The notes under the pieces are model-generated. The model made no database searches. It had not been told where the DNA came from and saw only the letters and a program-made list of their open reading frames with translations. The translations under genes were made by a program, and so were the position numbers. A stretch of DNA of 64,000 nt from Prevotella sp. (GTDB lineage Bacteria > Bacteroidota > Bacteroidia > Bacteroidales > Bacteroidaceae): assembly GCA_017554105.1 (NCBI GenBank), contig JAFZIY010000024.1, forward strand, positions 107,776 through 171,775, written 5' to 3'. Positions 35,981-44,237 of the stretch are shown piece by piece; positions within the stretch are counted from its first letter, which is position 1; every line of letters starts with the position of its first letter.

Positions 35981-37264
35981 ATGAGTAACAAGAAACTTCA
36001 TTTCGAGACACTTCAACTTCATGTGGGACAAGAACAGCCAGATCCAGCAACTGATGCACGTGCTGTGCCCATTTACCAAACCACTTCTTACGTATTCCGC
36101 AACTCACAGCATGCCGCCGACCGCTTTGGTCTTCGCGATGCAGGTAATATATACGGACGTCTGACAAACTCCACACAGGGTGTGTTTGAAGACCGCGTGG
36201 CAGCCCTCGAGGGTGGTGTGGCTGGTCTTGCCGTTGCATCTGGTGCGGCAGCCATAACCTATGCTTTGCAGAACATTGCCCAGAATGGTGACCATATCGT
36301 GGCAGCCGACAATCTCTACGGCGGTTCGTTCAACCTCATCACCCACACGCTTGCTACACAGGGTATCACAAATACCATAGTCAACGTGAACGACCTTGAG
36401 GCTCTCGAGGCAGCCATACAGCCCAACACAAAGGTGATATATGCTGAGACCTTCGGCAACCCCAATAGTGATGTGACTGATATCGAGGGTATTGCAGCCG
36501 TTGCCCACAAGCATAACATTCCGCTTATCATAGACAACACATTCGGTACTCCATATCTCATCCGCCCAATAGAGCACGGCGCAGACATCGTTGTTCACTC
36601 AGCCACAAAATTCATCGGCGGTCATGGTACCTCGCTTGGAGGTGTTATTGTTGACGGTGGTACATTCGATTGGAAGGCTAATGCCGACAAATATCCCACA
36701 TTAGCCAAGCCAGACCCATCATATCATGGTGCGGTATTTGCCGACGTGGCTGGTGCGGCAGCCTTCGTGACCCGTATACGTGCCGTCATCCTTCGCGACA
36801 CAGGTGCCACCTTGTCTCCTTTCAACGCCTTCATCCTCCTGCAGGGACTCGAGACCCTGAGCCTCAGAGTGGAGCGTCATGTGGAGAACGCGCTCAAGGT
36901 GGTCGAATTCCTTAACAATCATCCAAAGGTGGCAAAGGTGAATCACCCGTCGCTTCCCGACCATCATGATCATGAACTCTATAAGAAGTATTTCCCCAAC
37001 GGTGGCGGAAGCATCTTCACCTTCGAGATCAAGGGTGGCGAGAAGGAGGCTTGGCAGTTCATCGACTCACTCGAGATATTCTCTCTCCTGGCAAATGTTG
37101 CCGATGTGAAGAGCCTCGTGATTCACCCATACACCACAACCCATTCGCAGATGTCGCCCGAAGAACTCGAGCAGCAGCACATCACACCTGCTACGGTACG
37201 CCTGAGCATCGGTACTGAGCATATCGACGACATCATCGACGACATCCGTCAGGCCCTGGGATAA
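35981..37264 (+). CDS. metY: O-acetylhomoserine sulfhydrylase
   Basis: PLP enzyme of the Cys/Met metabolism family that makes homocysteine from O-acetylhomoserine and sulfide. The ATG at 35981 gives MSNKKLHFETLQLHVGQEQPD and 427 residues, the standard OAH-sulfhydrylase length; an in-frame ATG at 35954 is possible. Motifs are YQTTSYVF, IYGRLTNSTQGVFEDRVAALE, VIYAETFGNPNSDV, and the PLP lysine in HSATKFIGGHGTSLGG near residue 207. cysK follows after 50 bases in the same direction, so the two probably form a sulfide-assimilation operon. Confidence 0.93.
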   Translation: MSNKKLHFETLQLHVGQEQPDPATDARAVPIYQTTSYVFRNSQHAADRFGLRDAGNIYGRLTNSTQGVFEDRVAALEGGVAGLAVASGAAAITYALQNIAQNGDHIVAADNLYGGSFNLITHTLATQGITNTIVNVNDLEALEAAIQPNTKVIYAETFGNPNSDVTDIEGIAAVAHKHNIPLIIDNTFGTPYLIRPIEHGADIVVHSATKFIGGHGTSLGGVIVDGGTFDWKANADKYPTLAKPDPSYHGAVFADVAGAAAFVTRIRAVILRDTGATLSPFNAFILLQGLETLSLRVERHVENALKVVEFLNNHPKVAKVNHPSLPDHHDHELYKKYFPNGGGSIFTFEIKGGEKEAWQFIDSLEIFSLLANVADVKSLVIHPYTTTHSQMSPEELEQQHITPATVRLSIGTEHIDDIIDDIRQALG

Positions 37265-37314
37265 TATGTAAGTAAAGGATTATAAAGTTAGAAACAATTT
37301 AAAACAATATAGTT

Positions 37315-38262
37315 ATGGCTAAAATAGCAAAGAAGTTGACCGAACTCATAGGCAACACCCCATTACTCGAACTCGGTAAGTTCTCAAAGGCTAATGGTAT
37401 AGAGACTCCTATAGTCGCCAAGGTAGAGTACTTCAATCCTGGCGGTAGCGTGAAGGACAGAATAGCATACGCGATGATAGAGGATGCTGAGAAGAAGGGA
37501 ATACTGAAACCAGGTTCCACCATCATAGAGCCGACAAGCGGAAACACAGGCGTAGGCCTCGCCCTTGTGTCAGCCGTAAAGGGCTATCACCTCATCCTCA
37601 CCATGCCCGAGACGATGAGCATCGAGCGTCGCAACCTCGTTAAGGCATACGGTGCCGAGGTGCGTCTGACAAGTGGAAAGGACGGAATGGCCGGTGCCAT
37701 CAAGGCAGCAGAGCAGTTGCGCGACTCTATCCCTGGCAGCATAATACTCCAGCAGTTTGAGAATGCCTCCAATCCTGAGCGCCATTACAACACCACCGGC
37801 GTCGAGATCTGGGAACAGACGGAAGGCAAGGTTGACATCTTCGTAGCAGGTGTCGGTACTGGCGGTACTATCTCAGGTGTGGGTAAGCGTCTCAAGGAAC
37901 TCAACCCCGACGTGAAGATTATTGCCGTAGAGCCTCTTTCTTCAGCCGTGCTGAATGGTAAGCCCAGCGGACCGCACAAGATTCAGGGCATCGGTGCAGG
38001 TTTCATTCCAAAGACCTATGATGCCAATGTGATTGACGAGGTGCTCGATATCGACAACGACGACGCCATACGCACAGGTCGTGAACTGGCTCAGCAGGAA
38101 GGACTGCTCGTGGGTATCTCCTCTGGTGCTGCTGCCTTCGGTGCCCTGCAGGTGGCCAAGCGTCCTGAGAATGCCGGCAAGCGCATCGTCGTCCTGCTGC
38201 CAGACACAGGTGAGCGCTATCTCTCGACCGTGCTTTACGCTTTCGAAGAATATCCATTGTAA
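37315..38262 (+). CDS. cysK: Cysteine synthase A
   Basis: O-acetylserine sulfhydrylase that makes cysteine from O-acetylserine and sulfide. Its 315 residues match the family. Motifs are [10 protein letters not shown] at residues 10-19, the PLP lysine in [19 protein letters not shown] near residue 45, [19 protein letters not shown] near residue 71, [17 protein letters not shown] near residue 180, and [13 protein letters not shown] near residue 265. It follows metY and is followed after 39 bases by a LuxR-type regulator whose start codon appears to be TTG. Confidence 0.96.
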   Translation: MAKIAKKLTELIGNTPLLELGKFSKANGIETPIVAKVEYFNPGGSVKDRIAYAMIEDAEKKGILKPGSTIIEPTSGNTGVGLALVSAVKGYHLILTMPETMSIERRNLVKAYGAEVRLTSGKDGMAGAIKAAEQLRDSIPGSIILQQFENASNPERHYNTTGVEIWEQTEGKVDIFVAGVGTGGTISGVGKRLKELNPDVKIIAVEPLSSAVLNGKPSGPHKIQGIGAGFIPKTYDANVIDEVLDIDNDDAIRTGRELAQQEGLLVGISSGAAAFGALQVAKRPENAGKRIVVLLPDTGERYLSTVLYAFEEYPL

Positions 38263-38301
38263 AGATTAGAAAAATAAAAATCATAAATATAGAAGAAGCC
38301 A

Positions 38302-38946
38302 TTGATTAGATTTATCCTTGCAGACCGGCAGGAAATTACAAACTTTGCCATAAAGAACTTGCTGGAGTCCCTGGGACATCACGATATCCGACATGCAGCC
38401 GACAAGGCTGAGGTGATGGAACAACTCAGGGAACATGAACAGAGTGTGGTCGTTTTAGACTACACCCTGTTCGACATTTCCGATGCCTCCAACCTCATAA
38501 TCATCACACAGAGGTTCCCGGAGGCCCATTGGGTGTTGTTCAGCGAAGACCTCACAGAGTCGTTCCTGCGCGAGATAGTATTCCAGAGTCATTCTGTCAG
38601 TATAGTGTTCAAGGACGCACCGATATATGAGATACGCGACACCCTGCGTCATGCCGCCGAGGGCAGGCGCTATCTTAGTCCGCGTGTCAGCGAGATATTG
38701 CTTTCTCATCAGGGTGGGGAAGAGCAGCAGAGGTCGCCGCTCACAGCCACGGAGAAGGAGATAGTGCGTGCTATTGCCGAGGGTAAGACTACCCGGGAGA
38801 TAGCGGAGGAACGCTTCCTGAGTACCCATACCGTGAATACCCATCGTAAGAATATATTCCGTAAGTTGGGTGTCAATACAGCGATAGAGGCAATCCGTGT
38901 GGCACATCGTGCCGGATGGATACAAGACTCCGATTATAACATCTGA
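38302..38946 (+). CDS. LuxR/NarL-type response regulator
   Basis: A 214-residue two-domain regulator. The N-terminal receiver-like domain (residues 1-120) shows the phosphoacceptor candidate D in SVVVLDYTLFD near residue 53 and the conserved K in SIVFKDAP. The usual acidic pair near the N-terminus is reduced to one residue (ILADRQE), so phosphorylation may be weak. The C-terminal LuxR HTH (about residues 150-210) reads LTATEKEIVRAIAEGKTTRE and LSTHTVNTHRKNIFRKLGV. No in-frame ATG is available; TTG at 38302 is the best start. No histidine kinase lies nearby. It stands between cysK and groES and might regulate either neighbour. Confidence 0.85.
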   Translation: MIRFILADRQEITNFAIKNLLESLGHHDIRHAADKAEVMEQLREHEQSVVVLDYTLFDISDASNLIIITQRFPEAHWVLFSEDLTESFLREIVFQSHSVSIVFKDAPIYEIRDTLRHAAEGRRYLSPRVSEILLSHQGGEEQQRSPLTATEKEIVRAIAEGKTTREIAEERFLSTHTVNTHRKNIFRKLGVNTAIEAIRVAHRAGWIQDSDYNI

Positions 38947-38991
38947 CCCGTTTGTCTTTTTTACATAGCGACTGACAAATTTTCAGTATTT

Positions 38992-39035
38992 GCGTGCCAG
39001 AAAGTGTCATTTGACATTTTGGCACGCTTTTCGCA
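38992..39035 (+). promoter_or_regulatory. Candidate sigma-54-type promoter and inverted repeat upstream of groES
   Basis: The 16 bases at 39020-39035 match the RpoN consensus TGGCACG-N4-TTGCW except for one base (TTGC is TCGC). The -12 element lies about 43 bases before the groES ATG. The -24 half is also the right arm of an imperfect inverted repeat: GCGTGCC at 38992-38998 with GGCACGC at 39021-39027, and TGTCA-TT-TGACA between them. No CIRCE element (TTAGCACTC-N9-GAGTGCTAA) is present. Confidence 0.45.
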
Positions 39036-39077
39036 TCAAGGAGGGCAGAGATTAACAAACATCAAAATCAATTTATT

Positions 39078-39350
39078 ATGAATATCAAACCATTAGCAGA
39101 CAGAGTTCTGGTTCTCCCGGCAGCAGCTGAGGAGAAAATCGGCGGTATCATCATTCCTGATACTGCAAAGGAGAAGCCATTGCATGGCACAATTGTTGCG
39201 GCAGGCAATGGAACGAAAGACGAGGAAATGATTCTTAAAGAGGGCGACGAGGTGCTCTACGGTAAGTACAGCGGCACCGAACTGGAGTATGAAGGCACTA
39301 AATACCTTATCATGCGCCAGAGCGATGTTCTCGCGGTAATTGGAAAGTAA
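39078..39350 (+). CDS. groES: Co-chaperonin GroES
   Basis: Ten-kilodalton lid of the GroEL folding chamber, 90 residues. It shows the N-terminal [19 protein letters not shown], the mobile-loop hydrophobic triplet in [13 protein letters not shown] (residues 22-34), and the C-terminal [15 protein letters not shown]. groEL follows after 27 bases; the two share a terminator at 41081-41112. The upstream region has a sigma-54-like promoter rather than a clear TAnnTTTG box. Confidence 0.97.
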   Translation: MNIKPLADRVLVLPAAAEEKIGGIIIPDTAKEKPLHGTIVAAGNGTKDEEMILKEGDEVLYGKYSGTELEYEGTKYLIMRQSDVLAVIGK

Positions 39351-39371
39351 AAAGTTAACAAAAACAACTAA

Positions 39372-41009
<1,638 letters not shown>

Positions 41010-41080
41010 TAGCAGCAAAAATAGGACACTTGTCATAAATTGACATTTGACAGGTCTATTTGCAAAGTAAACATATCAAA

Positions 41081-41112
41081 AAAGAGGTCAATCGTCTGGA
41101 TTTGACCTCTTT
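41081..41112 (+). terminator. Intrinsic terminator of groES-groEL
   Basis: An 11-bp perfect stem AAAGAGGTCAA/TTGACCTCTTT with a ten-base loop, followed by TTTTCTTC. Confidence 0.9.
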
Positions 41113-41157
41113 TTTTCTTCTGAATTGTTATTTTTGATTAATTATTTCCATAATTAT

Positions 41158-41188
41158 TTTGTCATATTATACAAATGTTCTAATTTTG
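41158..41188 (+). promoter_or_regulatory. Consensus Bacteroidetes promoter without a downstream gene
   Basis: TTTG (41158-41161), exactly 19 bases, TAATTTTG (41181-41188). It points to a 120-base segment that ends in a terminator, not to a gene. Confidence 0.65.
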
Positions 41189-41192
41189 CGCC

Positions 41193-41315
41193 GTAAACAA
41201 TAAAATTGTATCGGACGTAGTCCATACAAGGATATTTTTTTGATTTGTTTTAGTAGATTAGTTTTTAAGTAGTTTGTTTTTGAAAATCGGGTGTCGTGAG
41301 GCAACCGATTTTTTT
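41193..41315 (+). ncRNA. Candidate small RNA
   Basis: Predicted transcript of about 120 nt between a consensus promoter and an intrinsic terminator. Near the 5' end TTGTAT (41206-41211) pairs with ATACAA (41224-41229) and GGAC (41213-41216) with GTCC (41220-41223), around a three-base loop and one bulge. The 3' terminator stem AAAATCGG/CCGATTTT (41283-41290 with 41305-41312) is extended by TGTC/GGCA around a GTGA tetraloop and followed by a run of T. The middle is U-rich. It matches no RNA family I can name. Confidence 0.45.
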
Positions 41316-41332
41316 TTGTACCCATATATCTG

Positions 41333-41516
41333 TTTTTTTGTGCCCTGATATAACCCCACCCCTTCCCCTCCCCTCATAGGGGCGGGGAGTCGTTAGGGTA
41401 GGCCCCAATACACAATACCTAATATTCAATACCCATCCTGTTGCCTCCCCGCCCCTCGAAGGGGAGGGGCAGGGGTGGGGTCTGAAAGTATAACCGATTT
41501 TTTTGTGCCCTTATAT
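41333..41516. repeat. Palindromic GC-rich element flanked by 19-base direct repeats
   Basis: Two long C-rich and G-rich arms (about 41353-41395 and 41444-41484) are inverted copies of each other, each with its own internal hairpin. They are flanked by TTTTTTTGTGCCCTGATAT and TTTTTTTGTGCCCTTATAT, which differ at one base. The layout resembles a non-autonomous inserted element, but no transposase is present. Confidence 0.55.
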
Positions 41517-41565
41517 TTCCTGTTATGGATTTTTTTTCCTACTTTTGCAAGAAAAATAGAACGCT

Positions 41566-41805
41566 ATGGATTTAAAAGGTTATAGGATTAGCCCGTGGCA
41601 GTGGGTCGCTTTCATTATCGTGGCTGCCGGACTGCGTATACTCACCGGTTCGTTCTGGATGGCATTAGGTATCTTTATGCTTCTTTTGCTTGCCGATTTC
41701 TTCATCGTGCTATGGGATAAGAAGCGTCGTGCCGATTACGAGAACAGCATCTATTCCAATGACGACGAGGAGGAAGAGAACACCGACATGCCCAAAGAGG
41801 AATAA
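41566..41805 (+). CDS. Small two-segment membrane protein
   Basis: A 79-residue protein with two hydrophobic stretches (WQWVAFIIVAAGLRIL and FWMALGIFMLLLLADFFIVL) and a charged, acidic cytoplasmic tail (NDDEEEENTDMPKEE). No family is recognised. It lies 12 bases before the kinase/RapZ gene and is probably co-transcribed from a TACTTTTG box at 41540-41547, with TTTC 20 bases upstream. It could anchor or regulate the neighbouring recycling enzymes, but nothing in the sequence proves this. Confidence 0.7.
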   Translation: MDLKGYRISPWQWVAFIIVAAGLRILTGSFWMALGIFMLLLLADFFIVLWDKKRRADYENSIYSNDDEEEENTDMPKEE

Positions 41806-41817
41806 CCGAGAATCGTT

Positions 41818-43401
41818 ATGGAGTCACTCTTAAAACTATTCCAGCAGTATCGTGGTGAAGCCCCTGCGGCAACAGAGAAGATTGCTGGTGCCGGCAGCAA
41901 CAGGCAGTATTATCGCTTTACCGACAGCAAGGGAGAGACACTTATCGGCGTGATGGGTACAAGTCGCGACGAGAACCATGCCTTTGTCTATCTTGCCCGT
42001 CATTTTACGCATCGCCAGTTGCCCGTTCCCAAGGTGCTTGCCGTTTCCGACGACGAGATGTGCTACCTTCAGGAAGACCTTGGCAGCATGTCGCTTTTCG
42101 ATGCCCTGCGCGGAGGCCGTGAGGCTGGCGGCAGGTATAACCAGCGCGAGAAGCAGTTGCTCGTGGAGACGATACGCCAACTCCCCAATTTCCAGATTCG
42201 TGGTGCGCGCGGTCTCCAATGGGAGAACTGCTATCCCCAGCCTGAGTTCGATGCCGACTCGGTACTCTTCGACCTCAATTATTTCAAGTACTGTTTCCTG
42301 AAGCCGTTGGACATCGACTTCCACGAACTGAAACTGGAGGCCAATTTCCGTCTCTTCGCCAAGGACCTCACCTCAGAGCCCTGCGACAGTTTCCTGTACC
42401 GTGATTTCCAGGCACGCAACGTAATGCTACGTCTCACTCCTGCAGAGAAGGGAGAAGCCTCCCCTACGGGGGGAGGTACGGAGGGGGCTGCTCCATACTT
42501 CATCGATTTCCAGGGCGGTCGCCGTGGACCGTTCTACTACGACCTTGCCTCCTTCCTATGGCAGGCCTCGGCCAAGTATTCCCATAAGTTGCGCCGTGAC
42601 CTTGTCTATGAGTATTACAATTCCCTGCGCAACTACATGGAGGTGCCCGCGCCTCGCCATTTCGTACAGCGTCTCTCGCTCTTCGTGCTTTTCCGCACCA
42701 TGCAGGTACTGGGCGCATACGGTTTCCGTGGCTACTTCGAGCGTAAGCAGCACTTTATCGACAGCATACCTCCCGCAATACAGAACCTTCGCGAACTCGT
42801 CTCGCTCGATGTGTTCCCATATCCTTATATGGTCGACCTGCTGCGCCGCATCACCATGCTGCCTCAGTTTGCCCCCAAGGATGAGCCTGTGGCCGAGCGT
42901 GCCGACGGCTATAAGACCACCGAGAGCGATGTTTATAAGGCACATCCGCAGGACGGTCCTGCCACCTTCTCCAAGTACGACGGCAAGGGACCCCTCGTGG
43001 TGCGTGTCTATAGTTTCTCCTACCGCAAGGGAATCCCCGAGGACGAGAGCGGCAATGGGGGAGGGTATGTCTTCGACTGCCGTTCCACCCACAACCCCGG
43101 GCGCTACGAGCCATACAAGCAACTCACCGGACTCGACGAGCCTGTCATCCGTTTCCTTGAGGACGATGGCGAGATACTGACGTTCCTTGACAACATTTAC
43201 AAACTCGCCGACGCCCATGTGGCCCGTTACATCCAGCGCGGCTTCACGTCGCTCATGTTCTCCTTCGGCTGCACGGGCGGTCAGCACCGTTCCGTATACA
43301 GTGCCCAGCATCTCGCAGAGCACATCAGCAACAGGTTTGGAGTAGAGGTGCGCGTCATCCATCGTGAGCAGAATATCACCCAGACATTCCCGGCAAAATA
43401 A
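41818..43401 (+). CDS. Sugar kinase (AmgK/APH-like) fused to a RapZ C-terminal domain
   Basis: A 527-residue two-domain protein. Residues 1-350 are an aminoglycoside-phosphotransferase-fold kinase resembling AmgK, which phosphorylates MurNAc/GlcNAc at C1. It has the ATP-loop region AGAGSNRQYYRF, the catalytic YRDFQARNVML (195-205) and metal-binding FIDFQGG (229-235). Residues 392-527 are the RapZ C-terminal domain with DCRSTHNPGRY and the phosphate-binding FGCTGGQHRSV, which in RapZ senses glucosamine-6-phosphate. No N-terminal RapZ kinase is present. Residues 212-224 (GEASPTGGGTEGA) are encoded by a copy of the GC-rich palindromic repeat, between the catalytic and metal motifs. A MurU-like gene follows. 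Confidence 0.85.
   Translation: MESLLKLFQQYRGEAPAATEKIAGAGSNRQYYRFTDSKGETLIGVMGTSRDENHAFVYLARHFTHRQLPVPKVLAVSDDEMCYLQEDLGSMSLFDALRGGREAGGRYNQREKQLLVETIRQLPNFQIRGARGLQWENCYPQPEFDADSVLFDLNYFKYCFLKPLDIDFHELKLEANFRLFAKDLTSEPCDSFLYRDFQARNVMLRLTPAEKGEASPTGGGTEGAAPYFIDFQGGRRGPFYYDLASFLWQASAKYSHKLRRDLVYEYYNSLRNYMEVPAPRHFVQRLSLFVLFRTMQVLGAYGFRGYFERKQHFIDSIPPAIQNLRELVSLDVFPYPYMVDLLRRITMLPQFAPKDEPVAERADGYKTTESDVYKAHPQDGPATFSKYDGKGPLVVRVYSFSYRKGIPEDESGNGGGYVFDCRSTHNPGRYEPYKQLTGLDEPVIRFLEDDGEILTFLDNIYKLADAHVARYIQRGFTSLMFSFGCTGGQHRSVYSAQHLAEHISNRFGVEVRVIHREQNITQTFPAK
42457..42490. repeat. GC-rich palindromic repeat inside the kinase/RapZ coding sequence
   Basis: CCTCCCC-TACG-GGGGGAGG followed by TACGGAGGGGGCT, almost identical to the intergenic copy at 17159-17190. 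It is read in frame as Ser/Pro/Thr/Gly-rich residues. Confidence 0.8.
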
Positions 43402-43425
43402 TTTTAGTATTCCAAATATTCTTGT

Positions 43426-43433
43426 TACCTTTG
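43426..43433 (+). promoter_or_regulatory. Possible -7 box (TACCTTTG) for the MurU-like gene
   Basis: TAnnTTTG match 6 bases before the ATG at 43439. If used, the transcript would be leaderless or nearly so; read-through from the kinase gene 37 bases upstream is an alternative. Confidence 0.35.
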
Positions 43434-43438
43434 TGCCC

Positions 43439-44164
43439 ATGAAACAGGCAATGATTTTCGCTGCTGGTCTGGGAACACGGCTGAAACCGCTCACCGACAC
43501 CATGCCCAAGGCACTCGTGAGAGTTGGTGGCGAGCCGCTTCTCTGGCATGTGGTGATGAAACTCAAGCGTGCCGGCTTTGAGCGAATCGTTGTCAACGTG
43601 CATCACTTTGCCGATCAGATAGAGGAATACCTCAACGCCAACGACGGCTTCGGTCTTGACATCCGCATCAGCGACGAGCGCAGGCAATTGCTTGAGACAG
43701 GCGGTGGGATAAAGGCTGCAAGACCACTCTTCGACACGGCAAGCCCCATACTTATTCATAACGTGGATATCCTGAGCAATATCGACCTGTCACGCCTGTA
43801 CGACAGCACGGGCGATGCCGATGCGACGTTGCTGGTGAGTCCCCGTGTCACGAAGCGTTACCTGCTCTTCGACGAGGACATGCGCCTGAACGGATGGAAG
43901 AACATCGAGACGGGCGAGCAGAAAGGCCCTTGCACGGCCGCCAGTCCGCAGATGTTCGCCTTCTCGGGCATCCATGTGTTCTCGCCGCGCCTGTTCCCGT
44001 TGATGGACGAGTGGCCCGAGCGGTTCGGCATCATCGACTTCTACCTGAAGGCCTGTGCCGACAGTCGCATCTACGGATACCTCAAGGACGACCTCCGCCT
44101 GCTCGACGTGGGGAAACTCGACTCTCTGCACGAGGCAGAGCAACTTGTTTTAATTGATAATTGA
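43439..44164 (+). CDS. murU: MurU-like sugar-1-phosphate nucleotidyltransferase
   Basis: A 241-residue nucleotidyltransferase (PF00483 fold) starting MKQAMIFAAGLGTRLKPLTDTMPKAL, with the signature GxGTRL(x)PxT...PK. It continues LIHNVDILSNIDL (the metal Asp) and FSGIHVFSP. Its place 37 bases after an AmgK-like kinase suggests the N-acetylmuramate-1-phosphate uridylyltransferase MurU of the peptidoglycan-recycling bypass known in Pseudomonas and Tannerella. The upstream in-frame start at 43364 overlaps the kinase gene and is rejected. The last codons and stop (LIDN-stop) lie inside the tandem AATTGATA repeat that follows. Confidence 0.82.
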   Translation: MKQAMIFAAGLGTRLKPLTDTMPKALVRVGGEPLLWHVVMKLKRAGFERIVVNVHHFADQIEEYLNANDGFGLDIRISDERRQLLETGGGIKAARPLFDTASPILIHNVDILSNIDLSRLYDSTGDADATLLVSPRVTKRYLLFDEDMRLNGWKNIETGEQKGPCTAASPQMFAFSGIHVFSPRLFPLMDEWPERFGIIDFYLKACADSRIYGYLKDDLRLLDVGKLDSLHEAEQLVLIDN

Positions 44165-44235
44165 TAATTGATAATTGATAATCGCAGCGAAGCGAGAATA
44201 ACTCAAAATTCGTAATTCAAAATTCGTAATTAACA
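44154..44235. repeat. Tandem AATTGATA and AAATTCGTAATTC repeats
   Basis: Three to four copies of TTGATAA-TTGATAA units (44157-44180), a GCAGCGAAGCGAGAAT palindrome-like segment, then two copies of CAAAATTCGTAATT. A mirrored version of the last two parts (AATTACGAATTTC and GTTATTCTCGCTTCGCTGC) occurs at 51225-51260. The repeat begins within the end of murU. Confidence 0.7.
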
Positions 44236-44237
44236 AT

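Larger units (their letters stand above)
41010..41565. other. Intergenic region with groESL terminator, candidate sRNA and palindromic element
   Basis: This 556-base gap holds, in order, the groEL terminator (41081-41112), a consensus promoter (41158-41188), a hairpin (41206-41229), a terminator (41283-41312), a GC-rich palindromic element (about 41353-41484) between near-identical 19-base direct repeats (41333-41351 and 41498-41516), and a TACTTTTG box (41540-41547) for the next gene. No coding frame is convincing. Confidence 0.7.

Noticed and set aside
34218-38262. Sulfur-assimilation cluster including the TauE/SafE transporter
   Set aside because: Only metY and cysK are clearly linked; the transporter is on the opposite strand behind a SpoU gene, so the association is not supported.
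38947-39077. CIRCE/HrcA operator upstream of groES
   Set aside because: The inverted repeat does not match TTAGCACTC-N9-GAGTGCTAA.
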